DNA of 64,000 nucleotides, taken from contig NZ_LAQU01000020.1 of the NCBI RefSeq assembly GCF_000970345.1, positions 1 to 64,000 on the forward strand, written 5' to 3'. Of this stretch, positions 18,805 to 26,999 are shown piece after piece. The first letter of the stretch is position 1. Every line of letters begins with the position of its first letter. This DNA is from Robbsia andropogonis. GTDB taxonomy: Bacteria > Pseudomonadota > Gammaproteobacteria > Burkholderiales > Burkholderiaceae. The notes beneath the pieces are model-generated. The model was not told the origin of the DNA. It saw only the letters and a program-made list of their open reading frames with translations, and did not search any database. A program made the translations under genes and the position numbers.

Positions 18805-18863
18805 GGGGGTATGTGGGGGTATTTTCAGGGGTAGCAGCCGTACCCCCATTTTGAGATACCCCC
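18805..18863 (+). promoter_or_regulatory. integrase arm-type repeats next to int
   Basis: GGGGGTA at 18805-18811 and 18815-18821, GGGGTA at 18828-18833, and inverted TACCCCC at 18841-18847 and 18857-18863. These directly precede the integrase start and recur near the other cores (31516-31534, and once near 37840). This is the layout of arm-binding sites; integrase binding may also repress its own promoter. Confidence 0.6.
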
Positions 18864-18865
18864 AG

Positions 18866-20086
18866 ATGGCGCTCACTGACACCGCAGTTAAAAACACGAA
18901 GCCCGGCGATAAGCCAATCAAGCTGTTTGATGGTGGCGGCCTGTTCCTACTGGTAACCCCGGCTGGCGGCCGATTGTGGCGTCTCAAGTACCGGTTCGAG
19001 GGTAAGGAAAAGCTGCTGGCTATTGGCGCATATCCCGCTGTCACGCTGGCGGGCGCCAGAAAGGCGCGCGACGAGGCCCGAGAACTACTTGCCGCCGGAG
19101 CAGATCCGGGTGCAGCCAAGAAAGAGGACAAGCGTCTAGCCGCGTTGAACGTGGCCACCACGTTCGAGGCCGTCGCACGAGAGTGGTACGCTGGCCAGAT
19201 CACGGGCTGGTCGGAGGACTACGGCTCGAAGGTGCTTACCTCGCTTGAGGTCGACGTGTTCCCGCCCCTTGGCGATCGACCGATTGCCGATATCGAGGCG
19301 CACCATCTGGTAGCTGTTTTACGAAAAGTCGAGGCGCGCGGCGTGCGCGAGACTGCAAAGCGCATCCTCCAGCGCTGCCGGGCCGTGTTCCAGTACGGGA
19401 TCATGACCGGCCGATGCCCTCGCAATCCTGCCAGCGACATTGACTCCCGCGTCGTATTGAAGAAAGGGCCGGCCGTTCAGCACATGGCGCGCGTTAAGGC
19501 GGTCGAGCTTCCCCAATTGATGCGAGACATTGCCGCCTATGATGGGGAGGCTGTCACCCGATTGGCCCTGGAACTGATGGCGCTGACATTCGTCCGTACG
19601 ACAGAGCTGATTGAGGCGACCTGGGACGAGTTCGATACCAAGAAAGCCGAGTGGCGCATACCCGCCGAGCGAATGAAAATGCGCACGCCGCACATTGTGC
19701 CGCTCAGCACTCAGGCGCTGGCTGTGATTGAGCAATTGCGCGCAATCAACGGCGACCGCCCTTTCGTATTCCAGAGCACGCAGGGCCGGAAGCCGATCAG
19801 CAACAACACGATGCTGTACGGGCTGTACCGCATGGGCTACAAGTCCCGGATGACCGGGCATGGTTTCCGGGGGCTCGCCGCCACTGCTCTGCGCGAGATG
19901 GGATACAGCCGAGATCTAGTCGACCGCCAGCTCGCGCACGCCGAGCGCAACCAGGTGACAGCCGCCTACGTCCATGCCGAGTATCTCCCCGAGCGGCGCC
20001 AGATGATGCAGCACTGGTCTGATTTCGTGGACGCCTCGCGCGCTGGCGCATCCATCGTGGTCGGTAAATTCGGCACCGCTGCCTGA
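18866..20086 (+). CDS. int: tyrosine integrase, P4/DUF4102 type
   Basis: Site-specific recombinase that integrates the element at the tRNA end. 406 residues from the ATG at 18866 (MALTDTAVKNTKPGDKPIKL). The N-terminal DUF4102 domain (about 1-90) has LFDGGGLFLLVTPAGGRLW. A SAM-like core-binding domain follows, then the catalytic domain with Arg in TFVRTTELIEATW, HxxR in GHGFRGLAAT and the C-terminal AAYVHAEYLPERRQMMQHW with the nucleophilic Tyr. It looks intact. Confidence 0.95.
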   Translation: MALTDTAVKNTKPGDKPIKLFDGGGLFLLVTPAGGRLWRLKYRFEGKEKLLAIGAYPAVTLAGARKARDEARELLAAGADPGAAKKEDKRLAALNVATTFEAVAREWYAGQITGWSEDYGSKVLTSLEVDVFPPLGDRPIADIEAHHLVAVLRKVEARGVRETAKRILQRCRAVFQYGIMTGRCPRNPASDIDSRVVLKKGPAVQHMARVKAVELPQLMRDIAAYDGEAVTRLALELMALTFVRTTELIEATWDEFDTKKAEWRIPAERMKMRTPHIVPLSTQALAVIEQLRAINGDRPFVFQSTQGRKPISNNTMLYGLYRMGYKSRMTGHGFRGLAATALREMGYSRDLVDRQLAHAERNQVTAAYVHAEYLPERRQMMQHWSDFVDASRAGASIVVGKFGTAA

Positions 20087-20251
20087 TTCTATTCTGCTAC
20101 CGTTCACCTGTAGTTATATCCAGTACAATCCAGGGAGTTCCGACGCGGAACAACGGCTAAAAGGTCGCGCCTAGGCTGATCCCCGAAAACACGGTTCCCT
20201 TGCCGTGCTGGCACGACCCCACATTCGCAAGGGGCGTCTGAGGGGGCGTAG

Positions 20252-21268
20252 ATGGGGACGCAAAAAAACGTCTGGGTAGTGCCGTATGCGAAACCGATTC
20301 CGGTATTGCAAGCAGCAAGGTTGCTCGCGGTAAATGGTAAAACAATGACGCAGGCGCTGGACGAAGTCCTGATCCGACGTCGAAATGACGAGAATCTGGC
20401 CGCCAAAGGGTTGGCGGTTCGTCGTCGGGCTGCTAAGAAAATCAAAAAGGTGGATCTGCCGCCCGATCCCGCCTACCAAGAGATGAAAGCGCTGCGGCGA
20501 CGCCTGTTGCGTGAACATAGAACGAGATTGCGTGACAGTCTCATCCTCCGCGCTGACACATTTTCTGCATTGGTGGTCGTTTTGGAAACCAGGGGGTTGC
20601 CTGCTCACATTATTGACGAGCAACGGCTAGCCCAGATTGTCACTGGTAAAAGGTGGGATCTAATCCCCATGGTCATCGCAAATTTGGTGCAGAAAGACAC
20701 CGACGTGGCCGAGAGCTTTCATGCGTTCGAGGACGCAGCAAAGGAAAGTGTTAAGTGGTGGGGGAAGCCGGGCTCATATACGAATGACGTCAAAATGAAG
20801 GTGCAGCACGCTAGATACGAGCGGCTACGCTACACGTTTCTTCATGCCGCCTCGGCTTATTCTCGCCGCCTTGCCGTACTGGAAAATTCACTCGATAAGT
20901 TGTCGTCGCTTTCCCTATCCGACCTGGAGGCGCTAGCGAGCGATGGCGACGACCTATCGACACGCATAGCTGCTATCAGCATGAAGATTTCAGACGAGAT
21001 ACGGCGGCGTGACGCCACGAACGGCGCGAGCGCGAAAGACAAGAAGCTTGATCCTGTTCGCGAATACGCCATAGACCTTGCAAAGCAAAAGAGCTACCCA
21101 AGTCGACGGCAAGCGGTTCTAGGAATTAAGGAAGATGTCTTGACGTTTGCCGCCACCATCGATGGCGTGAGTATGAGCCGCGATCAAGCTGAAACCACAA
21201 TTGGCACATGGCTGAAGAAGGCTGGCTATACCCCGTCTGCTAGCAAACAGGGTACGTCTACCGCCTGA
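20252..21268 (+). CDS. hypothetical island protein, unknown function
   Basis: 338 residues, basic, mostly helical. It opens with TQKNVWVVPYAKPIPVL, then a Lys/Arg-rich helix (about 60-95) and a long helical body. No motif recognised. AGGGGG sits eight bases before the ATG, so the start is good. Codon use resembles the rest of element A. Position between integrase and AlpA is where accessory genes often sit; function unknown. Confidence 0.7.
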   Translation: MGTQKNVWVVPYAKPIPVLQAARLLAVNGKTMTQALDEVLIRRRNDENLAAKGLAVRRRAAKKIKKVDLPPDPAYQEMKALRRRLLREHRTRLRDSLILRADTFSALVVVLETRGLPAHIIDEQRLAQIVTGKRWDLIPMVIANLVQKDTDVAESFHAFEDAAKESVKWWGKPGSYTNDVKMKVQHARYERLRYTFLHAASAYSRRLAVLENSLDKLSSLSLSDLEALASDGDDLSTRIAAISMKISDEIRRRDATNGASAKDKKLDPVREYAIDLAKQKSYPSRRQAVLGIKEDVLTFAATIDGVSMSRDQAETTIGTWLKKAGYTPSASKQGTSTA

Positions 21269-21270
21269 CG

Positions 21271-21284
21271 TGGCACGCGTGCCA
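21271..21284. repeat. 14-base perfect palindrome
   Basis: TGGCACGCGTGCCA, just after the stop of the 338-residue gene and 89 bases before alpA. Could be an operator for the alpA promoter or a short transcript end; no T-run. Confidence 0.4.
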
Positions 21285-21372
21285 GCGGACGCGATATCTT
21301 TGATTTGTTCGGATTTTCAGAATGGCCTCACGTACTCCGGTGTGTTCCGGGGGATTTCAGTGAGACGCGAGA

Positions 21373-21582
21373 ATGACCGAGCAAATCAACATGGCGCAGA
21401 CGATCCTGCGCCGTCCGCAAGTCAAGACGGCCACCGGCCTTTCTACCTCCACCATTTACGATCGAATCAAACGCAAGACCTTTCCCGCGCCGATCCGGCT
21501 GGGCGTGCGCTCGGTAGGCTGGCGCGCAGGTGACATCGAAGCGTTCCTCGCCAGCCCATCTACCTACCGGGCTGAGGGATGA
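21373..21582 (+). CDS. AlpA family transcriptional regulator
   Basis: 69-residue MerR-like winged-helix protein. ILRRPQVKTATGLSTSTIYD is the helix-turn-helix, followed by FPAPIRLGVRSVGWRAGDIE. AlpA proteins are excisionase-like activators of prophage or island genes. It overlaps the next gene by four bases. No strong ribosome site. Confidence 0.88.
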   Translation: MTEQINMAQTILRRPQVKTATGLSTSTIYDRIKRKTFPAPIRLGVRSVGWRAGDIEAFLASPSTYRAEG

Positions 21583-21872
21583 TCATGAACCGCGATGCCC
21601 AACTGGCTGCAATCATGAAGGCCATCCCTGGTAACGAAAGCGTCGCGCAACGCGCCCGCCTTGTTACCGCCCTTCAAAAGCTAGGCCCTATCACCACGCT
21701 CGAAGCTCGCCGCCACCTCGACGTGCTAATGCCAGCCGCCCGTATACACGAGCTACGGCATGGCCAGGGAATGAACATCCTGACGCATCGGCTCTTGCGC
21801 GAGACGGAGGCCGGCAACCTGCATAGCGTCGGCGTGTATGCGTTGCATCCCGGCAAGTGGAGGGGCGCATGA
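21579..21872 (+). CDS. helix-turn-helix domain protein
   Basis: 97 residues. After a helical N terminus, GPITTLEARRHLDVLMPAAR looks like a winged-helix core and RHGQGMNILTHRLL the wing. Such proteins follow alpA in many betaproteobacterial prophages. ATGATCATG offers two starts; GAGGG precedes them. Probably a small DNA-binding regulator. Confidence 0.65.
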   Translation: MIMNRDAQLAAIMKAIPGNESVAQRARLVTALQKLGPITTLEARRHLDVLMPAARIHELRHGQGMNILTHRLLRETEAGNLHSVGVYALHPGKWRGA

Positions 21873-21972
21873 GCGAAATCCTCTTGACGACCGTAAACCC
21901 AGTGGTCTATTCTGATTTCACGGTGCTCAAAACACCTCGACTAGCGGTCCAGCCACCCCGAAAGAATGTGGC

Positions 21973-21978
21973 TATAAT
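21973..21978 (+). promoter_or_regulatory. -10 element of the C4-like leader
   Basis: Perfect TATAAT; the -35 position (CAGCCA, 21950-21955) is weak. Transcription would begin near 21985, just ahead of the structured RNA, as in the P4 and P1 immunity leaders. Confidence 0.45.
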
Positions 21979-22002
21979 TTCGCCCAATGGTTTTGCGCCT
22001 AC

Positions 22003-22078
22003 GGGCGGGAGTGCGGCTAATACAAGACCCGTAAGGGGAATATGCCCGCCGTCTAGTCGCGGTTTTGAGCTCCCGCCC
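22003..22078 (+). ncRNA. C4-like antisense leader RNA
   Basis: Outer stem GGGCGGGAG (22003-22011) with CTCCCGCCC (22070-22078), nine perfect pairs. Inside are GCGG/CCGC and a CCC-GTAA-GGG hairpin with a GNRA loop. The inner segment CTAGTCG (22053-22059) is fully complementary to CGACTAG (22107-22113), which overlaps the ribosome site AGGAG (22112-22116) of the next gene. This is the logic of the C4 antisense RNA of phages P1/P7 and the CI RNA of P4. The family assignment is by architecture, not by a covariance search. Confidence 0.6.
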
Positions 22079-22123
22079 ACCTTCCTCAAAAGAAGGCCGT
22101 CAGTCTCGACTAGGAGCAAAGCC

Positions 22124-22618
22124 ATGCATGGCAAAGACCTCGCTCGTTCTGAGCAAACGCAATCCAAAAAGTTCTCGTATCCCAGTCTGCCCGAGGTAGC
22201 GAACGCTCAAGGCGTCTCGCGCTTTCTGGCCGACTCGACGGCTACCGCTGATATCCACGGCACGCCATCCATTGGCGATGTCATCAGCACGCACCAGGCC
22301 GGCCGCATTGGCACTGTCACGCGCGTCTATGGCGACAAGTCGGTCTCCGTCCGCTGGCACGACAAGCCCAGCGTCGCTGACGATCTCGGACATGAGCGTA
22401 TCCCGCGCCGCTCGTTCTCGATTTTTGAGACAAGCGATATCCGGTCAATCTGCATCAAAGCAATCCGCGATGCCGCTCTAGCCCGCACTGACCACGAACT
22501 CCTCGACGTGGCCGGGGACGCCTTGATGCGCATTGCACGGCTGCAAGCTGCTGATTCGTCAGCAGAACGCGAAATTGCGTTTTGCGGCGTCTCCCGTTCG
22601 GAGGTGCGTCATGGATAA
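22124..22618 (+). CDS. hypothetical protein translated behind the C4-like RNA (Icd/Ash position)
   Basis: 164 residues from the ATG at 22124, which has AGGAG seven bases upstream. The frame is open back to 21869, but that stretch spans the leader RNA and its promoter, so the short form is preferred. It starts MHGKDLARSEQTQSKKF; the middle has GDVISTHQAGRIGTVTRVYG and SVRWHD, like a small KOW/SH3-type strand pair, and the C terminus is helical. In P4/P1-type elements this slot holds Icd/Ash-like proteins. Function unknown. Confidence 0.6.
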   Translation: MHGKDLARSEQTQSKKFSYPSLPEVANAQGVSRFLADSTATADIHGTPSIGDVISTHQAGRIGTVTRVYGDKSVSVRWHDKPSVADDLGHERIPRRSFSIFETSDIRSICIKAIRDAALARTDHELLDVAGDALMRIARLQAADSSAEREIAFCGVSRSEVRHG

Positions 22619-22964
22619 CCAGAAAAATTTCCTAAACGAAGACTGGTCTCACTTCTCCAAAGCGGCCATCGAAGCGGCTGAGTGCGGCAATCTTTCCAAC
22701 GCAGAGCCGCTGCTGCGGCAGCTGCATAAGATGGCGCTTGTCTCGTCGGGGGTCGGAGAACTTCTCGCTATGTATCAGGCGAACGCTGTTCGCGAAGACG
22801 CGTACGGGGAGCGTGACTCGGGCGATCCGATGGAACCTCCCGTCAGCCGTTTCACTATGTTGGCACTTATGAACGTCGCTGAGTACGCATGTCGATCTAT
22901 GACATCAGACGTAGAGAGCTTGGCAAAGTGGGTCGATAGGCACGGTGTCAAGGTGCAGAAATGA
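22611..22964 (+). CDS. hypothetical island protein
   Basis: 117 residues from the ATG at 22611, with GGAGG upstream, overlapping the preceding stop by eight bases. Starts MDNQKNFLNEDWSHFSKAA; all helical, acidic. Overlaps at both ends show it belongs to the 22.1-24.9 kb operon. No family recognised. Confidence 0.6.
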   Translation: MDNQKNFLNEDWSHFSKAAIEAAECGNLSNAEPLLRQLHKMALVSSGVGELLAMYQANAVREDAYGERDSGDPMEPPVSRFTMLALMNVAEYACRSMTSDVESLAKWVDRHGVKVQK

Positions 22965-23152
22965 CGATCCCAAATCTCAAAGCCACCGACCTCAAGGCGC
23001 GCGTCAATCGGATGATCGAGCGGGAGCTGCAACGGTGCGAACGGGCCATGGGCCCGGCCGCATGGACACGGCACCGCGAATGGGTAACTGAACATGTCGT
23101 TTGCGGCGCGCGTGCGTGGCTGAACGAGCAAGCACGCAATGGAGCGCTATGA
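22961..23152 (+). CDS. hypothetical small island protein
   Basis: 63 residues, basic and helical (TIPNLKATDLKARVNRMIER). ATGA overlaps join it to the genes before and after. No family recognised; the tight overlaps are the main support. Confidence 0.6.
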   Translation: MTIPNLKATDLKARVNRMIERELQRCERAMGPAAWTRHREWVTEHVVCGARAWLNEQARNGAL

Positions 23153-24483
23153 GCGATACCGACTACTTGAAGGACATTGACCTCGACGCGATTGCTGACG
23201 TGAACGAGCGGCAGAAAGTCGTCCGCAAAGCCCTGGCTGCGATAAAGCCGACCGCACCGGTTACGCAAACCTCTCGCGTGCTGCTGACGTGCGCCTCAGA
23301 CGTCGTTCCAGAGGCGATATCGTGGCTTTGGCGATACTGGCTGCCAGCGGGGAAGCTGACGCTATTGGCTGGGTCTCCCGGCACCGGCAAGACCACCATC
23401 GCGCTGTCTCTGGCTGCGATGGTATCTAAGGGCAATGTATGGCCGGACGGCGCTCCGAACACCGGTGCCGGCACGGTGTTGATGTGGTCAAGCGAGGACA
23501 ACCCCGCCGATACATTGGTACCGCGGCTGATCGCCGCCGGCGCTGACCTGAAACGCATTCACTTCATCAGCAACGTGGCCGGTCCGGAGGGCGAAATCCT
23601 GCCGTTTGACCCAGCGCGCGATATCGGTCTTCTTGGCGAGCGCCTGGCGCAGATGGGAGGCGCCACGCTTCTGATTCTGGACCCTATCGTCTCGGCGGTC
23701 GCCGGCGATGCGCACCGGGTCAACGATGTGCGCCGGGATCTGCAGGCCTTGGTCGACATGGCGGGCGCCTACCGATGCGCCGTGCTTGGCATCAGTCACT
23801 TCGCCAAGGGCGGAAAGGGGACGAGCCCGGCGGAGCGCGTTATCGGCTCTCAGGCGTTCGTCGCCCTCGCCCGAATGGTCTTGGTGGCCGCGAAGGATGA
23901 TGCGGCAGAGCGGCGCATCCTGGCTCGCGCGAAGTCAAATATCGCGCCAGACGACGGCGGAATTTCCTACACGCTGGAGCAGGTAGACGCCAGTGGCATC
24001 GAGGCAAGCCGGGTTGTCTGGGGCGAGCTCGTCGAGGGCAGCGCGCGTGACATCCTGGGCGACGTCGAGGCGTTCGACGACGAAGAGAAAACAGACCAGG
24101 AAGAGGCGCAAGACTTTTTAGCGGGAATGCTCGCAGACGGACCAAAGAGAGCAAGCGAGCTAAAAAGGGATGCCGACGGCGCTGGCTTCCAATGGAAAAC
24201 ATTGCAGCGTGCGGCAACCCGTATGGGCGTCGACCGGCGGAAGATCGGCATGAAAGATGGCTGGGAGTGGGCGTTACCGAAGCGGACAGCGAACGAAGTG
24301 GACACGAAGATTCTCACTCCCGTGGCGATGTCCCCTTCGGGAATCGATGTCCCCTTCGGTAAAAATAAGGGCGTCGAAGGGGACATTTCTGCCGAAGATT
24401 CCGAAGAAGACATCGCCACGGGAGTGACATCTTCGGTGGAATCTTCAACATCTTCGCAGCTCGACAACGGTCAGGAGGTGTGA
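23149..24483 (+). CDS. RepA-like AAA/RecA-fold ATPase
   Basis: 444 residues from the ATG at 23149, which overlaps the preceding stop. A RecA-type core has Walker A GSPGTGKTTIA, a WSSEDNPADTLVPRL segment, Walker B ATLLILDPIVS and VLGISHFAKGG, as in the hexameric replicative helicase RepA of RSF1010 and its prophage relatives. A C-terminal winged helix (KRASELKRDADGAGFQWKTL) follows, then an acidic Ser/Thr/Glu tail. Probably drives autonomous replication of the excised element; no origin was identified. Confidence 0.8.
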   Translation: MSDTDYLKDIDLDAIADVNERQKVVRKALAAIKPTAPVTQTSRVLLTCASDVVPEAISWLWRYWLPAGKLTLLAGSPGTGKTTIALSLAAMVSKGNVWPDGAPNTGAGTVLMWSSEDNPADTLVPRLIAAGADLKRIHFISNVAGPEGEILPFDPARDIGLLGERLAQMGGATLLILDPIVSAVAGDAHRVNDVRRDLQALVDMAGAYRCAVLGISHFAKGGKGTSPAERVIGSQAFVALARMVLVAAKDDAAERRILARAKSNIAPDDGGISYTLEQVDASGIEASRVVWGELVEGSARDILGDVEAFDDEEKTDQEEAQDFLAGMLADGPKRASELKRDADGAGFQWKTLQRAATRMGVDRRKIGMKDGWEWALPKRTANEVDTKILTPVAMSPSGIDVPFGKNKGVEGDISAEDSEEDIATGVTSSVESSTSSQLDNGQEV

Positions 24484-24484
24484 C

Positions 24485-24919
24485 GTGTCAGCTCTAGATA
24501 CGCTTGAGCGTTTGCACCGCGAAGGGTTTTCCATCCGCATAAAGGAGACCGGGGACACTTTGATAATCTCGCCGAGGGGAGTGCCACGCGACCTACTCGA
24601 CCAGGTGCGCGCTGACAAGGAGGCAATCATCGACCTCCTGCAGCACCCGGAGCACCCGGAGAGCGGTGCCAGATTTATGCCTTGGTGCGCCCCCATGACG
24701 GTCGAAGAGTTTCACCGTCGACGCACTGAGCTACTTGATCTTATCGAGGAGATTGCCGGGTTGGAGGGTTGGGTAGACAACGATCTGTACGAAGTCCTGC
24801 GCCAGGCGATCGACGGCCCGGTGTCCGACCTGATGCCGAATCTCCACTACTTCCGCGAGCACGTCGTGCAGTCGCGGAACAGAGCCAATTCCCTTGACCG
24901 CTCTCACCGCAGGATATAG
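24485..24919 (+). CDS. TubC-N-like domain protein, hypothetical
   Basis: 144 residues with a GTG start and AGGAGG upstream. The first 50 residues (TLERLHREGFSIRIKETGDT, then LLDQVRADKEAIIDLL) resemble the TubC N-terminal docking fold often seen next to prophage primase or ATPase genes. The rest is helical. One base after the RepA-like gene, so it likely shares its job; role unknown. Confidence 0.6.
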   Translation: MSALDTLERLHREGFSIRIKETGDTLIISPRGVPRDLLDQVRADKEAIIDLLQHPEHPESGARFMPWCAPMTVEEFHRRRTELLDLIEEIAGLEGWVDNDLYEVLRQAIDGPVSDLMPNLHYFREHVVQSRNRANSLDRSHRRI

Positions 24920-24952
24920 TTTGCGATGCCGTTTGGAGGTACACGTCGTCAA

Positions 24953-25636
24953 TCAGCCCTGGCTCGGACTAGTTTTCTCAAAGAAATCGGCGGGATCACC
25001 TGAGAACCCTTTGATCCGAGCATAAAAATAAAACGCCATCGAGGTGGGAATGATTCGTCCTGGATGTGCCGCAATCATAGGATCGTTTTCAAGCAAGCCC
25101 ATTGTGGCCAGACCAGTGATCGCTGCGCGCACATCAGCGGGTATCTTCAGCTCCATGACCTGCAATAAATCATCGACGGAATAACCAAGCGTTCGGTCCG
25201 CTGTGAGCGCCTCAATACCATCCAAAATTCTCACCTCGGCCATCACTTTTTCTAGCAGCAACGCCTGACCGCGGGTTAGCTGCCCCAACAATCGAATCAA
25301 CGGCAAGTTCGTGTCATTTCCGCCCTCAGCGCTACAAGACGAAACTAGCAATCCGGACCAGAGCCCCTGCATCAAATCGTCATCCGCCCACGATCCGGCG
25401 TCCAACAATTGATATAAAACCCTTTCTTTTGCTATCGGCCTTCCGTCGATCGGAACAGGAAGGCGATCGCGACTTTTTTCGATGATCTTTGCCGCACGCT
25501 CCGCCCGCCAATCCTCGATTCGGTCACCCAGCAGCAGGCCGAATTGCCTGGTCGCAGGCCCCAGTAGCGTTTTCAAAATCGGGCCAACGTTTCTTATTGC
25601 TTCTGCCAAACCGCGCAAATCATTCGGATCAATCAT
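24953..25636 (-). CDS. Abi-alpha family protein (candidate abortive-infection gene)
   Basis: 227 residues. The segment LLGPATRQFGLLLGDRIEDW and the later SWADDDLMQGLWSGLL match the Abi-alpha (PF14337) pattern, a family named from lactococcal abortive infection. The rest is a helical, winged-helix-like C-terminal part. The ATG at 25636 has a perfect GGAGG six bases upstream. It is the only minus-strand gene in element A, set between the replication operon and a serine recombinase, as expected for a cargo gene with its own promoter. Defence role is inferred. Confidence 0.65.
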   Translation of the reverse strand: MIDPNDLRGLAEAIRNVGPILKTLLGPATRQFGLLLGDRIEDWRAERAAKIIEKSRDRLPVPIDGRPIAKERVLYQLLDAGSWADDDLMQGLWSGLLVSSCSAEGGNDTNLPLIRLLGQLTRGQALLLEKVMAEVRILDGIEALTADRTLGYSVDDLLQVMELKIPADVRAAITGLATMGLLENDPMIAAHPGRIIPTSMAFYFYARIKGFSGDPADFFEKTSPSQG

Positions 25637-25732
25637 TTCACCTCCTTCATCGACCTTAGCCACGCTAGTCTGCCATCAAAAATACCGACCGATTCGTCCG
25701 AAAACGACCGGTTTAGGACATACCTGGAAACA

Positions 25733-25800
25733 GGTGTACGAAAATTAGTGCAAAGCAGTTACGGACATGTTTAAATATTCGTACACCACTTTCGTACACC
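25733..25800 (+). repeat. GGTGTACGAA repeats ahead of the serine recombinase
   Basis: GGTGTACGAA at 25733-25742 (plus orientation), its reverse complement TTCGTACACC at 25778-25787 and again at 25791-25800. They end 16 bases before the recombinase start. Candidate res/crossover subsites or operator of the recombinase. Confidence 0.6.
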
Positions 25801-25816
25801 TTGTTAGGTATCTGAC

Positions 25817-26401
25817 ATGTCCCGCACCTTCATCTATGCCCGCGTCAGCACCGCGGACCAGACCACCGACAATCAGCTGCATGAGATAGAGGCCGCTGGG
25901 TTCTCCGTCGATAAGCGTCGCATCGTCACAGAGAGCATTAGCGGCTCCATCGCTGCAGCAGAGCGCGCGGGTTTCGCCAAGCTGCTCGACCGGCTCGAAT
26001 CGGGCGATGTTCTGATCGTGACCAAGCTTGACCGGCTGGGGCGCAACGCCCTAGACGTGCGTTACACGATCGAGCGACTTGCAAGTATCGGCGTGCGCGT
26101 TCACTGCTTGGCACTCGGCGGCGTCGACCTGACCAGCGCCGCCGGCAAAATGACGATGCAGGTTTTGTGCGCGGTCGCTGAGTTTGAACGGGATTTGCTC
26201 ATTGAGCGCACGCAGGCGGGATTGGCGCGCGCCAAGGCGCAGGGAAAGAAAATGGGGCGGCCTGGCGCCCTGACGATGGCTCAGAAAGTCGAGGTCACTG
26301 ATCGCCTCGCCGCTGGCGTCACGGTGTCACAGATCGCCCGTGATTTCGGCACGACACGACAAACCATCATGCGCGCCAGGGACGCGAGCGAGGCACTTTG
26401 A
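25817..26401 (+). CDS. serine recombinase, resolvase/invertase family
   Basis: 194 residues. The catalytic domain starts [16 protein letters not shown] with the nucleophilic Ser, then [11 protein letters not shown] and the long E helix [20 protein letters not shown]. The C-terminal Hin-type HTH is [15 protein letters not shown]. It could resolve multimers of the element or invert a segment. Inverted and direct repeats lie just upstream. No transposase accompanies it. Confidence 0.93.
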   Translation: MSRTFIYARVSTADQTTDNQLHEIEAAGFSVDKRRIVTESISGSIAAAERAGFAKLLDRLESGDVLIVTKLDRLGRNALDVRYTIERLASIGVRVHCLALGGVDLTSAAGKMTMQVLCAVAEFERDLLIERTQAGLARAKAQGKKMGRPGALTMAQKVEVTDRLAAGVTVSQIARDFGTTRQTIMRARDASEAL

Positions 26402-26904
26402 GCGAATCAGACTATTCGAAGGTTGCCGCACTTCTGCTAACCGACAGCCTCTCCGACATGCTGAAGCGGGCCAACGACGGGGACGTCGGCGCCGCACAGG
26501 ATGTTCTGTCCGTGATGGCCTATATCCTTGCCCCCTCGAACCCGCGCCCAATCCCTGATTTCGTCAGGCAGTATCTCTCCGATGCTCTTTACCGCGTTGC
26601 TCGCCGTCAATGTGACGCCGATACTGCCCTAAATCTCAAGCGCCCGGGCAGGCGTAAGCGGCCGCACATGGACAAGCGCCTCGCCGCTGATCTCGTGCGC
26701 CAGGGCGTGCAGAACGGCGCCGCGGTCGAGGAAGCGTGCTGGCAAGCCGCGGAGTTCATTAATGAGATAGCCGAACGAAACGCCCATATCGGTCGCTGGC
26801 ATCGCTTCAACGGCGAAGTGATCCAGCCAGAAGCACTGATGACCTGGTACTACGAGATGAAGGACGAACTCGACGCCATCCATAGAGCCGCCGGCGAAGC
26901 CTGA
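26398..26904 (+). CDS. hypothetical island protein
   Basis: 168 residues. The TTG start overlaps the recombinase stop (TTGA), giving coupling; an ATG at 26458 is an alternative. Helical, with a basic patch [17 protein letters not shown] and a C-terminal [18 protein letters not shown]. Common style of short prophage gene; no function recognised. Confidence 0.55.
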   Translation: MSESDYSKVAALLLTDSLSDMLKRANDGDVGAAQDVLSVMAYILAPSNPRPIPDFVRQYLSDALYRVARRQCDADTALNLKRPGRRKRPHMDKRLAADLVRQGVQNGAAVEEACWQAAEFINEIAERNAHIGRWHRFNGEVIQPEALMTWYYEMKDELDAIHRAAGEA

Positions 26905-26999
26905 CATTTGCAAAACCCGCTTGGGTTACACAAATGACACCCCAGGCCACCCGCCCTATTCTTCGACAAATCAGCAGTCGAACGAGATAGGGGCAACAC

